A DNA stretch of 64,000 nucleotides from Rhizobium ruizarguesonis (GTDB taxonomy: Bacteria; Pseudomonadota; Alphaproteobacteria; Rhizobiales; Rhizobiaceae), in assembly GCF_012349115.1 (NCBI RefSeq), contig NZ_PQIG01000067.1, positions 124,001 to 188,000 on the forward strand, written 5' to 3'. Under the pieces are notes generated by a model, which searched no databases, was not told where the DNA came from, and saw only the letters and a list, made by a program, of their open reading frames with translations. This document shows positions 29,423 through 38,139 of this stretch, one piece after another. The number at the start of each line of letters is the position of its first letter. Position 1 is the stretch's first letter. Position numbers and translations under genes: made by a program.

Positions 29423-29848
29423 CTAATGTGCATGAGCGCCGCCCGGACGGGACACTTTTTTCAACCCGGCTCCCGCAGCAGCGGTGTCCGCCAGGGACGC
29501 ATCGCCGAGCGAGATGACGCCGGTTAGGCGTTTGTCACGATTGACGACGGGAAGGCGGCGGACCTGGACCTGCCCCATATTGCGGGTCACGTCGTCGACA
29601 TCTTCGTCTTCGAAACAATATTTGACATCGCGCGACATGACTTCGCGCACCTTTGCATCGCCCCCGAGTCCGTCGGCAAGCCCGCGCACGACGAGATCGC
29701 GGTCGGTGATCGTTCCGACGAGCCGGTCGTTGTCGCCGACCGGCAGGAAGCCGATCTGCCTGTCGGCCATGCATCTCGCGATTTCGGCTATCGTCTGACT
29801 AGGGTTGGCGATTTCTACATCGCGCGACATGATCTCTGACACTTTCAT
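29423..29848 (-). CDS. CBS-domain pair protein
   Basis: 141 residues made of two CBS motifs (about 1-60 and 65-125), e.g. 'SEIMSRDVEIANPSQTIAEIARCMADRQIGFLPVGDNDRLVGTITDRDL' and 'VQVRRLPVVNRDKRLTGVISLGDASL'. Such stand-alone pairs bind adenine nucleotides and act as energy or redox sensors. AGGAGG lies 7 bases before ATG 29848; the longer frame to 29920 adds an unconserved N-terminus. It is not linked to a transport operon. Confidence 0.9.
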   Translation of the reverse strand: MKVSEIMSRDVEIANPSQTIAEIARCMADRQIGFLPVGDNDRLVGTITDRDLVVRGLADGLGGDAKVREVMSRDVKYCFEDEDVDDVTRNMGQVQVRRLPVVNRDKRLTGVISLGDASLADTAAAGAGLKKVSRPGGAHAH

Positions 29849-30169
29849 GGTCTTTCCTCCTGCTTGTGCGGTTAGCGGAACGTCAAACGTGAGAGTCGTT
29901 CCGAAAGGAGGCGGCTCCATTTATGCCCGCTCCTCCTGGTCGCTCCTCGAACCATCTTCAACGGGCTTATCAGGATCCGACCAGAGGGCCTGGACTTCTG
30001 CCGGCAGTCCGTGGCGCACTTTCCGCACCTTGCCCGGATCAGTAAACGTAGGCCCCCAAAACCGATCTTACGGTTGGCGTCGATTGAACATGATGATGGT
30101 TCGAATCTATCAAACCAGCCAGGGAGACGAAAGTTCCGGAAGCCATCGTTAATTGCTCCGGCCGCATCG
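29849..30169. other. Intergenic region with possible small ORF
   Basis: 321 bases between the CBS gene and the AI-2E family gene, both on the minus strand. A minus-strand open frame starting with GTG at 30028 and ending at 29921 would encode about 35 residues (ending SRSDQEERA). It is rich in charged residues and reads like coding sequence, but it has no clear ribosome-binding site, and a stop codon lies about 20 codons upstream. It may be a remnant or a small protein. The rest should hold the CBS gene promoter. Confidence 0.3.
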
Positions 30170-31219
30170 TCAGGAATCCGACGTGCCCTCCTCCTCCACG
30201 AATATCCCCCAAGCGGCGATGAAGAGAGCGGCTATCAGCGGCCCGATCACGAAACCATTGATGCCTAGTAGAGAAATGCCGCCAATGGTGGAAATGAGGA
30301 CAACATAGTCGGGAAGCTTGGTCTCCCTGCCGACCAGGCGCGGCCGCAGAAGATTATCGACAAGACCGATGACGAGGGCGCCGACCGCAACCAGCACAAT
30401 CGCCTTCACCCAAAAGCCGGCAAGGGCCAGGTAAACGGCCGTGGGTATCCAGATCAATGCGGCGCCGACCGCAGGCAGCAGCGACAGGAAGCTCATCAGC
30501 ACGCCCCACAGAAGGGCTGGTTCGACGCCGAGTGCCCAGAAGGCGATCCCGCCGATCGAACCCTGGATGATGGCGATGATAATATTGCCTCGCACGGTCG
30601 CGTGAATGACCGAGGTGAATTTGGAAGTGAAGCGCAGCGTATGGGCGTCGCTGAGAGGCAGCGCTCTTCTGATGACACCGGCAAGGACACGCCCATCCCG
30701 GAATACGAAGAACAGGAGATAGAGCATCACGCCGAAGGTCACGAAGAACCGCAGGGTGTTCTGGCCGAGGCTCAAGGCACGCCCGGCAAAGAAGCCGCCG
30801 CCCTGCATCAATGCCGAGGAAACGCGATCCTGAAACGTATCGGCGCCATTCAGCTCGATCTTCCGGAGCCAGTCGCGGAGGAACAAGGGCAACGCTTCCT
30901 GCATTTTCTGGATAAAGCTTCGGACATCGATCTCGCCGCTGTCCATGCGTTGGTAGAGAAGGTTGCCCTGCTGGACGAGTGAACTGAGGACGATCAGCCC
31001 GGGAATGATAACGACGCAAAGACAGATCAGCACGGAGAGCGCTGCAGCAAGGTTTGCCCGCCCACCCAGCCGGGCCTCCAAACGGGCGTGAAACGGGAAG
31101 AAGATGATAGCGAGGACGACTGCCCAGAATATCGCCGAATAGAACGGTAGCACGACGGCGACGAACGCAATGGTCACGAGGACCAGAAGCACATAGAAAC
31201 TGACACGCTGAAGGAGCAT
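30170..31219 (-). CDS. AI-2E family transporter (PerM-like membrane protein)
   Basis: 349-residue integral membrane protein. It begins with two closely spaced helices (FYVLLVLVTIAFVAVVLPFYSAIFWAVVLAIIFFPF), has a soluble middle part (about 75-140), and a C-terminal bundle with the family's 'GIAFWALGVEPALLWGVLMSFLSLLPAVGAALIWIP' and 'GLVDNLLRPRLVGRETKLPDYVVLISTIGGISLLGINGFVIGPLI'. Members are linked to export of small molecules or Na+/H+ exchange; the family name does not prove AI-2 transport. GGAAAG lies before the ATG. Confidence 0.92.
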   Translation of the reverse strand: MLLQRVSFYVLLVLVTIAFVAVVLPFYSAIFWAVVLAIIFFPFHARLEARLGGRANLAAALSVLICLCVVIIPGLIVLSSLVQQGNLLYQRMDSGEIDVRSFIQKMQEALPLFLRDWLRKIELNGADTFQDRVSSALMQGGGFFAGRALSLGQNTLRFFVTFGVMLYLLFFVFRDGRVLAGVIRRALPLSDAHTLRFTSKFTSVIHATVRGNIIIAIIQGSIGGIAFWALGVEPALLWGVLMSFLSLLPAVGAALIWIPTAVYLALAGFWVKAIVLVAVGALVIGLVDNLLRPRLVGRETKLPDYVVLISTIGGISLLGINGFVIGPLIAALFIAAWGIFVEEEGTSDS

Positions 31220-31356
31220 TCGATCTTTCCGCTTCGAGACCGCGATGATGGTAGCACAGATGCGGCGGTAGCGCTGGGCCTCCCCTCCACCCTAACGGCG
31301 CGATAACGCAGGCGCCGTCTCGCAACCGGCCGGAACTTCTACCTGCGATTTTCGTT

Positions 31357-32331
31357 ATGCGGCTCATGTTAATGAAGCAATCAGTCCAGCCGACGCTCGG
31401 AACTACAATTCACGTTGAAGATCAGGATGTTCACATCATTGACGGTGGCAACCCACATGGCATTCCAGTCCTCCTGCTGCATGGCTGCGGCAGCCTTGCG
31501 CAGGAAATTTTGTTTCCCTTCGACAACAGCGATTTCCGGATCATTGCACCCGACCGCCCTGGCTATGGATTGAGCACGCCGCTTGCACCGGCTGAGCGTG
31601 GACCTGAGGGACAGTCCTTTTGGCTTGAACACCTTCTCGCCTCTCTTGACCTGCCGGAGGTGACGATCGTCGCGCACTCGATCGGCAGCGCAGCCGCGTT
31701 ATACCTTGCGGCAAGAAGACCGGACCTGGTCAGGGGGCTTTTTCTCATCTCTCCATGTTGCAGGCCAGTGCCGCCGAAGCCGTTGATTGTGCTTAGATCG
31801 GCGGTCGCCCCGGTGGTCGGGCCGTTGATCCGCCAGCACGTCATCGGCCGGTGGCCCGCATTCTTTCTCGATCGAGGCCTGAGGTCGTCCTCCTTTCCCA
31901 ATCCCCTGCCTTCTCATCTCTCGGACCTGCCGGCCTCTCACGTGGTCAATCCCATTACCATCCGCACGATGGCAGACGAGTTGCGCGCCTTCAACCGAGA
32001 CATGGAGCGCCTTCCAGATCTGCCTGGCGATCTTCCCCTGCACGTTCTCTTCGGGATGGCGGACCGCGTGATTTCACCGAACTGGCATATCGATTGGCTT
32101 TGCAGGAAGCATCCGGGGCCGATCGTCAGATTGCTGAAAGGTGTCGGGCATTTGCCCCATCATGTGGTCCCTGCCGTGGCGCGACGGATGCTTGGTGACC
32201 TTGTGGAGGCATCCGCACAAGAAACGGAACTCCCGCGTGTGAGGAGCATCGGCTCGCAGGCGGTTGCGGAAGCGCCATCTCGCAAAGAGTACATGCCGGT
32301 CTTCAGAGGAGATGAATCCCCGGCCCTTTAA
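31357..32331 (+). CDS. Alpha/beta hydrolase
   Basis: 324 residues. 'IPVLLLHGCGSLAQEILFPFDNSDFRIIAPDRPGYGLS' is the typical N-terminal core, the nucleophile is in 'IVAHSIGSAAALYLAARRPDLVRGLFLISP', the acid region is 'LHVLFGMADRVIS', and the His is in 'GVGHLPHHVV'. Start codons at 31357, 31366 and 31372 are all possible and none has a strong ribosome-binding site. It is a monocistronic gene, divergent from the AI-2E family gene; the substrate is unknown. The last 40 residues are low in similarity to the fold and probably disordered. Confidence 0.83.
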   Translation: MRLMLMKQSVQPTLGTTIHVEDQDVHIIDGGNPHGIPVLLLHGCGSLAQEILFPFDNSDFRIIAPDRPGYGLSTPLAPAERGPEGQSFWLEHLLASLDLPEVTIVAHSIGSAAALYLAARRPDLVRGLFLISPCCRPVPPKPLIVLRSAVAPVVGPLIRQHVIGRWPAFFLDRGLRSSSFPNPLPSHLSDLPASHVVNPITIRTMADELRAFNRDMERLPDLPGDLPLHVLFGMADRVISPNWHIDWLCRKHPGPIVRLLKGVGHLPHHVVPAVARRMLGDLVEASAQETELPRVRSIGSQAVAEAPSRKEYMPVFRGDESPAL

Positions 32332-32495
32332 TTCGAAGCGCCGCGGCATTCCAGAGCAACGATGGGGCAATACCAGACACAGGAGACCCGCGACCCGATC
32401 TCTGCCTTTAGGGTGGAGATGATTTTTCTATTGTGGCAAATGAAAAATCTGATTTACTGACGCTTCGCTGCTTGGCTTTAAGGGGGATATTGCCG

Positions 32496-33170
32496 ATGCC
32501 GTGGACACGCAGAAATATTGTGCTTGGTGGATTGGCGTTACTTGGCGCCGGTGCAGTCCGGAAACCGGCATTCGCCGCGGCGTCTTCCTTTTTCGACGGC
32601 ACCATCGTCGACAATGGCGTGACGTTCCGAAGAACCAACTTCGCCAAGATCGACAAGAAGTGGCACCGCCAGGTCGTCAAATATTTCAGCAGCGAGCCGA
32701 TCGGCACCGTCGTCGTCGATACGAGACACCATTTCCTCTACGTGATCATGGAGAACAAGACGGCCATCCGCTACGGCGTCGGCGTCGGCCGCGAGGGCTT
32801 CAAATGGTTTGGCCGCGCGACGATCGACAGCAAATCGCTTTGGCCGCGCTGGACGCCGCCGCCTGAGATGCGCAAGCGCCATCCCGAACTGCCCGAATTC
32901 GTGGCGGGAGGCTCACCGAAAAATCCACTCGGTCCCCGCGCCATGTACCTGCATCGCGACGGCGTCGACACCGGCTATCGCTTCCACGGCACGCTGGAGC
33001 CGTGGAGCATCGGCAAGGATGCGTCGAGCGGCTGTATCCGCATGTTCAATGAAGACGCCATCGATCTTTACCAGCGTTGCCCGATCGGCACCGCGGTGCA
33101 GGTTCTGCCGCATATTGCCGATCAGGCTGAGAATGCCGCGCAGGTCAGCCAAACAACTCCGGTCGAATGA
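32496..33170 (+). CDS. L,D-transpeptidase (YkuD domain)
   Basis: 224 residues. The N-terminus 'MPWTRRNIVLGGLALLGAGAVRKPAFA' is a signal peptide with a twin-arginine flavour. The YkuD catalytic region has His at about 164 (YRFHGTLEPWSIG) and Cys at about 180 (ASSGCIRMFNEDA). It would cross-link peptidoglycan 3-3 or attach proteins to it in the periplasm. The ribosome-binding site is AAGGGGGA before ATG 32496; the longer frame is not favoured. It overlaps the OmpA-like gene by four bases, forming a small cell-envelope operon. Confidence 0.92.
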   Translation: MPWTRRNIVLGGLALLGAGAVRKPAFAAASSFFDGTIVDNGVTFRRTNFAKIDKKWHRQVVKYFSSEPIGTVVVDTRHHFLYVIMENKTAIRYGVGVGREGFKWFGRATIDSKSLWPRWTPPPEMRKRHPELPEFVAGGSPKNPLGPRAMYLHRDGVDTGYRFHGTLEPWSIGKDASSGCIRMFNEDAIDLYQRCPIGTAVQVLPHIADQAENAAQVSQTTPVE

Positions 33171-33721
33171 GGAATATCACCCTGATGTCTGCTCCGACCG
33201 GATATGTGAGGCGCCTTGCCGCCGCAGCCATGCTCCTGGCGCTCGCCGCCTGCAGCACCACCGATATCGCCTCCGTGGAAGAACCTGCTGCGGCGCCGAT
33301 GACCGGCCAGACCAACGATCCGGCGCCCGGTTTCGAGAATGTTGCGATGGGCAGCGAAGAGGATTTCATCCTCAATGTCGGCCGGCGGATCTACTTCAAG
33401 CAGGATTCCGCAACACTCGATTCCGTCGCCATGGCAACCCTGGATAACCAAGCCGCCTGGCTCAACAAGAACCCGTCCTGGCTGCTCAAGCTGCAGGGCT
33501 TTGCCGACGATTCCGGTTCCGCATCCAAGATGGAGACGCTGTCGCAGAAGCGCGCCGATGCGGCGATGGCCTATCTCGCCTCGAAGGGCGTGGAGGCCAG
33601 ACGCATGTGGGCCAAGGGCTACGGCAACGACCGCGAAGTCCGCGACTGCACGGAGCGCTCTTGCAAGGTCCAGAACAGGCGCGTCGTCTCCAATCTGCGT
33701 GCTCAGCCTGACGCGGTCTGA
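33167..33721 (+). CDS. OmpA-family peptidoglycan-associated lipoprotein
   Basis: 184 residues. The lipobox is 'LALAAC' with the lipidated Cys at about 29, so it is an outer-membrane or inner-membrane lipoprotein. The C-terminal OmpA-like domain binds peptidoglycan: 'LNVGRRIYFKQDSATLD', 'LKLQGFADDSGSASKMETLSQKRADAAMAYLASKGVEARRMWAKGYGN', 'NRRVVSNLR'. An alternative start at 33185 gives a shorter signal. Its coupling with the transpeptidase suggests joint work on the wall-membrane link. Confidence 0.91.
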   Translation: MRNITLMSAPTGYVRRLAAAAMLLALAACSTTDIASVEEPAAAPMTGQTNDPAPGFENVAMGSEEDFILNVGRRIYFKQDSATLDSVAMATLDNQAAWLNKNPSWLLKLQGFADDSGSASKMETLSQKRADAAMAYLASKGVEARRMWAKGYGNDREVRDCTERSCKVQNRRVVSNLRAQPDAV

Positions 33722-33740
33722 TCCAGCTCGAACCACTCAA

Positions 33741-33764
33741 CGCTTGGCGCAGAGGCGCCAAGCG
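33741..33764. terminator. Bidirectional hairpin between convergent genes
   Basis: CGCTTGGCGC (33741-33750), AGAG loop, GCGCCAAGCG (33755-33764): a perfect 10-bp stem between the ends of the OmpA-like and GH3 genes. No long T tract on either side, but its position suits termination in both directions. Confidence 0.55.
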
Positions 33765-33814
33765 CTATCGGCCCGGCTCAGCTCGAATACGACATGGATC
33801 TCGCTAGCCTGCGT

Positions 33815-36277
33815 TTAATACGAAGGTGGCAGTACATGTTCGAGTGGTGACGGCAGATCGATGATGAACCTGATATCCGCGGCATTCGACGCCACAATCA
33901 GCTGGTAATCACCCGGTTCGGCGCGGAAGGCCCCGGCCTCGATGTCGAAATAAGCGAGATCGCGCGGCAGGATCTTCATTACGGCCGTCCCAGTCTCACC
34001 GGGCGGCAGCGAAAGCTTTGCGAAGGCGCGCAGCTCCTTGTCCGGCCGCTCCACTCTGGACTTTGGCGAACGCACATAGAGCTGGACCAATTCCGACCCG
34101 GCCCTGTCGCCGATATTGGTCAGATCGATGCTGACAGTCACGCCTTCGGCACCCATGTCGCTCGTCGACAGGCGCGGCTCACCCCAGCTGAAGCGCGTAT
34201 ATCCAAGGCCGAAACCGAAGGGGAAGAGCGGCTCGACAGCGCGTGTATCGTGGTGACGGTAGCCGACGAACACGCCTTCGGCATAGCGCACATACCCATC
34301 CTTACCCGGATAGACGGCTGGATCGCCCGTCATGGCGGAATTGTCGGCAAGCGTTTTCGGGAATGTCTGCGGCAGGCGTCCACCGGGCTCGACGTCGCCG
34401 AACAGGACATCGGCGACGGCATTGCCCAGCTCCTGCCCGGGATACCAGATCTGCAACACGGCGCGAACCTTGCCGAGCCAGGGCATTTCCACCGGGCCGC
34501 CGGTCTGCAGCACGACCACTGTGTTGGCGTTGACGGCCGCAACCCGCTCGATCAGCTCTTCCTGCCGGCCCGGAAGCCGCATGTCGGGCAGGTCCAAGCC
34601 CTCGGTATCCCATTCGCCGTCGCGGCCGACGAAGAGAAGCGCCACATCTGCATTCAGCGCCGTCTCGACGGCTTCCTGCATATCGGCCTCGCCCAAGGGC
34701 TTTTCGACGCCGAACCGAATGGCCGTGAGGTTGATCCCCTCCCCGTTCGCCACCGGGGGATCATACTCGACGGTAACGGCATGGGCTCGGCCCGCATCGA
34801 GCGCCACCGTGCCGCGCTGTTCGTCATTGGCCGTGCCGAAATAGTTTTCGCCGCGTGTCCAGCCGTCATGGCCGTCGACCGTGAGCCTGCCATCGACGAA
34901 GAGCCGGGCCAGTCCGGCATTGGTCATGCCGAAGACATGATCGCCGCTCTCCTCCGGCACGAATTGCATCGTCATCCGCGCCGAAAAATCGGCGGGGTCG
35001 AGTTCGCCTGACGGCAGCTCGAACCAGAAGAACTCGCCCTTGTCGACGGTCTCGACGTGAAGCGGATTGCCCTGGCAACCACGCCCTTTGAAATATTCGA
35101 CGGTGATCTTTCCCTTGGCCACCTCGATCAGACGGTTATGGCGGCAGCCGACGGCGTGGCTGACGCTGTTGGCATTGGAAAGGGCGGCTCGAATCCCTTC
35201 GAGTGGGCTGACCGTATAATGCGCCGCGATCTGCGCGCTGCCGCCGCCCATGACACGCGCGCTCGCGGCGTTGGGTCCGATGACGGCGATCCGGTCGAGC
35301 GATGTCTTGGCAAGCGGCAGCATGCCATCGTTCTTCAGCAGGACCGCGCCTTCCGCGCCGAGACGCCGGATCAGCGCTCGGTCTTCCGGCAGGTCGACCG
35401 CCTGCTCCGTGAGGTCGGGCCTCTTCTCGAACGCGCCGACCCGCTCGAGCAGCAGCAGGATCCGCCGCGCCGCCGCCCGCACCGTGGCGGCTTCGACCTT
35501 GCCCTCGTGCACGGCGGCAACCAGCTTCTCGCCGCGATCGCGCGCCGGGCCGGGCATTTCGAGATCGAGACCGGCATTGATCGTCTCGGCCGTCGAATGC
35601 GAACCGAACCAGTCGGACATGACGATCCCGTCGAATCCCCATTCCTCGCGTAGCACCTTGGTCAGCAGCCACTCATGCTCGCTGGTATAGGTGCCGTTGA
35701 GGCGGTTATAGGAAGACATGACGGCCATAACGCCGGCGCGCCTGACAGCCTGTTCGAAGGGCGGAAAGTAGATTTCGCGCAGCGTCCGCTCGTCGATATC
35801 GGAAGACATGGTCTGCCGCTCGATCTCGGATTCGTTGCCGGCGAAGTGCTTGACCGTCGCCGCGATCCCCTGACTCTGTACGCCCTTGATATAGGCGACG
35901 GCCAGTTCCGCGGTCAGCATCGGATCCTCGGAATAACATTCGAAATTTCGCCCGTTAAGGCCGGAACGATGGATATTCACCGTGGGTGCGAGCAGCACGG
36001 CGGCACCCTTGCTCCTCGCCTGGTGGGCAAGTGCCACGCCCATGCGCTCGACGAGATCGGGATTCCAGGTGGCGCCGAGCGCGATGGCCACAGGAAAGCA
36101 GGTCGCCTTGACGCCGCCGACCAGCGAGCCCGCGCCGCGAGCCCCATTCGGCCCGTCCGTCACCTTGATCTTCGGCACATCAAGACGCTCGACGGGAACG
36201 GTCGTCCAGAAATCAGCGCCAGACAGCAGCGAGACCTGCTCCTCGAGCGTCATCTTGTCGAGAATGGAATCGATCAT
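33815..36277 (-). CDS. Beta-glucosidase-type glycoside hydrolase family 3 (with PA14 insert)
   Basis: 820 residues. The N-terminal TIM barrel has 'PTVNIHRSGLNGRNFECYSEDP', 'VKHFAGNESEIERQ' and the nucleophile Asp at about 222 (GIVMSDWFGSHST). The alpha/beta sandwich follows, then a PA14 domain (about 390-540, 'FSARMTMQFVPEESGDHVFGMTNAGLARLFVDGRL') inserted before the C-terminal half, and a fibronectin-III-like end ('GAEGVTVSIDLTNIGDRAGSELVQLYV'). No signal peptide is seen, so it is intracellular and acts on imported oligosaccharides. It is divergent from the TetR gene. GGGGAGG precedes the ATG. Confidence 0.94.
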   Translation of the reverse strand: MIDSILDKMTLEEQVSLLSGADFWTTVPVERLDVPKIKVTDGPNGARGAGSLVGGVKATCFPVAIALGATWNPDLVERMGVALAHQARSKGAAVLLAPTVNIHRSGLNGRNFECYSEDPMLTAELAVAYIKGVQSQGIAATVKHFAGNESEIERQTMSSDIDERTLREIYFPPFEQAVRRAGVMAVMSSYNRLNGTYTSEHEWLLTKVLREEWGFDGIVMSDWFGSHSTAETINAGLDLEMPGPARDRGEKLVAAVHEGKVEAATVRAAARRILLLLERVGAFEKRPDLTEQAVDLPEDRALIRRLGAEGAVLLKNDGMLPLAKTSLDRIAVIGPNAASARVMGGGSAQIAAHYTVSPLEGIRAALSNANSVSHAVGCRHNRLIEVAKGKITVEYFKGRGCQGNPLHVETVDKGEFFWFELPSGELDPADFSARMTMQFVPEESGDHVFGMTNAGLARLFVDGRLTVDGHDGWTRGENYFGTANDEQRGTVALDAGRAHAVTVEYDPPVANGEGINLTAIRFGVEKPLGEADMQEAVETALNADVALLFVGRDGEWDTEGLDLPDMRLPGRQEELIERVAAVNANTVVVLQTGGPVEMPWLGKVRAVLQIWYPGQELGNAVADVLFGDVEPGGRLPQTFPKTLADNSAMTGDPAVYPGKDGYVRYAEGVFVGYRHHDTRAVEPLFPFGFGLGYTRFSWGEPRLSTSDMGAEGVTVSIDLTNIGDRAGSELVQLYVRSPKSRVERPDKELRAFAKLSLPPGETGTAVMKILPRDLAYFDIEAGAFRAEPGDYQLIVASNAADIRFIIDLPSPLEHVLPPSY

Positions 36278-36390
36278 GCAAACCTCCCCTTCAATGGAAT
36301 TCGGGCATTGCGAAGTGCTGGCCGAGCATGCCCGGGCAATTCATCCGGTGGCGACGCCAACTTCTCTACGCACCAGGCAGTTCTTAAACC

Positions 36391-36406
36391 TACCGATTAC
36401 TCGGTA
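36391..36406. promoter_or_regulatory. Palindromic operator between GH3 and TetR genes
   Basis: TACCGA (36391-36396), TTAC, TCGGTA (36401-36406): a perfect inverted repeat with a 4-base spacer, of the size TetR dimers bind. It lies in the 200-base divergent gap, so TetR binding would control both the glucosidase and itself. Confidence 0.6.
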
Positions 36407-36477
36407 TTTTTAAGATGTCAACCGCCGAGCCGTGATATATGGATAGAGGGCGGGAGAAGGGGCAGGCGGAAGAGACG

Positions 36478-37116
36478 ATGGCAGAATTTTTCGAACCGAA
36501 GACCGGACAGGAGGAAAAGCGACGGCGCCGATCTCGCAAGGGCGAAGCGCGCCGCGCGGAGATCCTGTCGGCTGCGATGCGGCGCTTTGCCGAAGACGGC
36601 TATCAGAATGCCGCCATCGGCGATGTGGCTCGCGACGTCGGCCTGTCGCTGCCCGGCCTGCTGCACCATTTCCCGACCAAGGTCGATCTCCTGCTAGGCA
36701 TTCTGGACAAGCGCGATCTCGAATGTGAAAGCTACATCGGGCCCTATCGCTCCGATCTCCGCGGCCTGCTCAAGGGCATGGTCGGGGTCTTCCGCCGCAA
36801 CGCCGAAATGATCGAGGTTATCAGGGCCTTCGCCATCCTGAATGCCGAGAGCCTGATGAAGGATCACCCGGCCAAAGCATGGTTTCTCGATCGCGCCACC
36901 CAGCTGCAGGACGACATCGCCGCGACCTTCGAAAGGGCCATCGCCGATGGCTCGATAGACCGCAAAATCGATGGCAGGGCGATGGCGGCCGAGCTGATCG
37001 CCGTGATGGACGGCCTTCAGATGCTCTGGTTGCGCGATCCCACCCGCTTCGACATGGTCGGCGGGTTGGAAGCCTATGTCACCCGCCTGCTGGCGAGCCT
37101 TGGCCTGGAGGACTGA
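36478..37116 (+). CDS. TetR-family transcriptional regulator
   Basis: 212 residues. The HTH is 'RRAEILSAAMRRFAEDGYQNAAIGDVARDVGLSLPGLLHHFPTKVDLLLGIL', preceded by a very basic stretch (EKRRRRSRKGEARR). The C-terminal part is the variable ligand domain. ATG 36439 is open but lacks a ribosome-binding site, while GGAAGAG lies before ATG 36478. It is probably the repressor of the divergent GH3 gene; the inducer is likely a beta-glucoside (inference). Confidence 0.92.
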   Translation: MAEFFEPKTGQEEKRRRRSRKGEARRAEILSAAMRRFAEDGYQNAAIGDVARDVGLSLPGLLHHFPTKVDLLLGILDKRDLECESYIGPYRSDLRGLLKGMVGVFRRNAEMIEVIRAFAILNAESLMKDHPAKAWFLDRATQLQDDIAATFERAIADGSIDRKIDGRAMAAELIAVMDGLQMLWLRDPTRFDMVGGLEAYVTRLLASLGLED

Positions 37117-37178
37117 GTTTTGGCTTGCGACTCTGCGCTCGGGAGCCGGTCGCGGATGACGCTCCATCGGAAGATCTT

Positions 37179-38015
37179 TCATCCATCAAAGCGTGCCAAC
37201 CAGGCCATAATGCGGCTTACAGCTTCGTAATAGCGCTGCCCGACAAGCAGACCGGTATGTGTCGTACCCCAGAGACCTAAATACTCGCTGCCGATGTGAC
37301 GTGCTGTCGCCCGGCCTCGATGTTCATCGGATTCGTCGTTGATGGCGCAAATGACGAGGCTGGGACAGGCGATCTTCTCGCCTTTGATGGAAATCCCCTC
37401 CGCCCCGAAATGAAAGGAAAATGCGCTGAATGCCTTTGCAGATTCCATTGACAGGTACTTCCGCTGGAATTCGATATCCTCGAATGTTTCATCGACGCTG
37501 ATTTGCTCGTCGCGCACGGGAGCAGGTACGACGAGGCCGGGCATTCGCAACGCGAGATCGCGATAGGGCGCCTCCGCATGCACTTCCTTGCAAATGCTGG
37601 AATCGATCAAGACCAGCCCGGCAATCTTCACACTTTCCGCCAGTTTCTGGCTCAGGATTCCGCCCATGCTGAATCCGATCACGATGGGCGGGGTTCCACA
37701 TTCTTTGATGATTTCGGCGATCACCAGCCGGATGTCTTCCAGGTAATCTTCAAACAGGATTTTTGTGAAATCCACCGACCTGCCTTTGTAGTGGCCCCGC
37801 AGGTTGACGCAATAAGAGTTCCATCCAGCCGATATGAAATGAGGAATGTATTTGCTCCACATCCAGCTCCCGGTAAAGGCGCCGTGGACGAAGAGCAAAG
37901 GCGGCCGAACGGACTGCCTCGAAGCGCTGTGCGCATGAAATATTTCGAGAAATAAGTCATTCTCTCCGATGTATTTTTCCGTGTGCTCGGGTCGTTCTTT
38001 TGCATAGTCCCGCAT
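37179..38015 (-). CDS. Alpha/beta hydrolase
   Basis: 278 residues. 'PPLLFVHGAFTGSWMWSKYIPHFISAGWNSYCVNLRGHYKG' is the core, nucleophile 'PPIVIGFSMGGILSQKLAESV', acid 'CPSLVICAINDESDEH', and His in 'LGLWGTTHTGLLVG'. GTG 38024 is open, but AAGGAG lies 8 bases before ATG 38015. Base composition and codon use are more AT-rich than the neighbours, hinting at acquisition. It is divergent from a LysR regulator, which is its likely controller. Confidence 0.86.
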   Translation of the reverse strand: MRDYAKERPEHTEKYIGENDLFLEIFHAHSASRQSVRPPLLFVHGAFTGSWMWSKYIPHFISAGWNSYCVNLRGHYKGRSVDFTKILFEDYLEDIRLVIAEIIKECGTPPIVIGFSMGGILSQKLAESVKIAGLVLIDSSICKEVHAEAPYRDLALRMPGLVVPAPVRDEQISVDETFEDIEFQRKYLSMESAKAFSAFSFHFGAEGISIKGEKIACPSLVICAINDESDEHRGRATARHIGSEYLGLWGTTHTGLLVGQRYYEAVSRIMAWLARFDG

Positions 38016-38061
38016 ACCGCTCACTCCTTTGATATTGGCTGGTCGCGCATCGAGACAGAGG

Positions 38062-38079
38062 ATATTTTCTATGCAATAT
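38062..38079. promoter_or_regulatory. LysR-type inverted repeat in divergent gap
   Basis: ATATT (38062-38066) and AATAT (38075-38079) with an 8-base spacer form an interrupted AT-rich dyad, as LysR boxes usually do. A longer pair, GATATTTT (38061-38068) and AAAATATC (38115-38122), could be the recognition and activation half-sites on either side of the promoter. Confidence 0.4.
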
Positions 38080-38139
38080 TGATCAATGGCACCTCGTGGC
38101 CGTACATAAAGGACAAAATATCTTCAATCAGGTGCTAAT

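Noticed and set aside
29848..29920. Extended start for the CBS protein
   Set aside because: The added 24 residues are unlike CBS proteins, and AGGAGG sits at ideal distance from the internal ATG at 29848.
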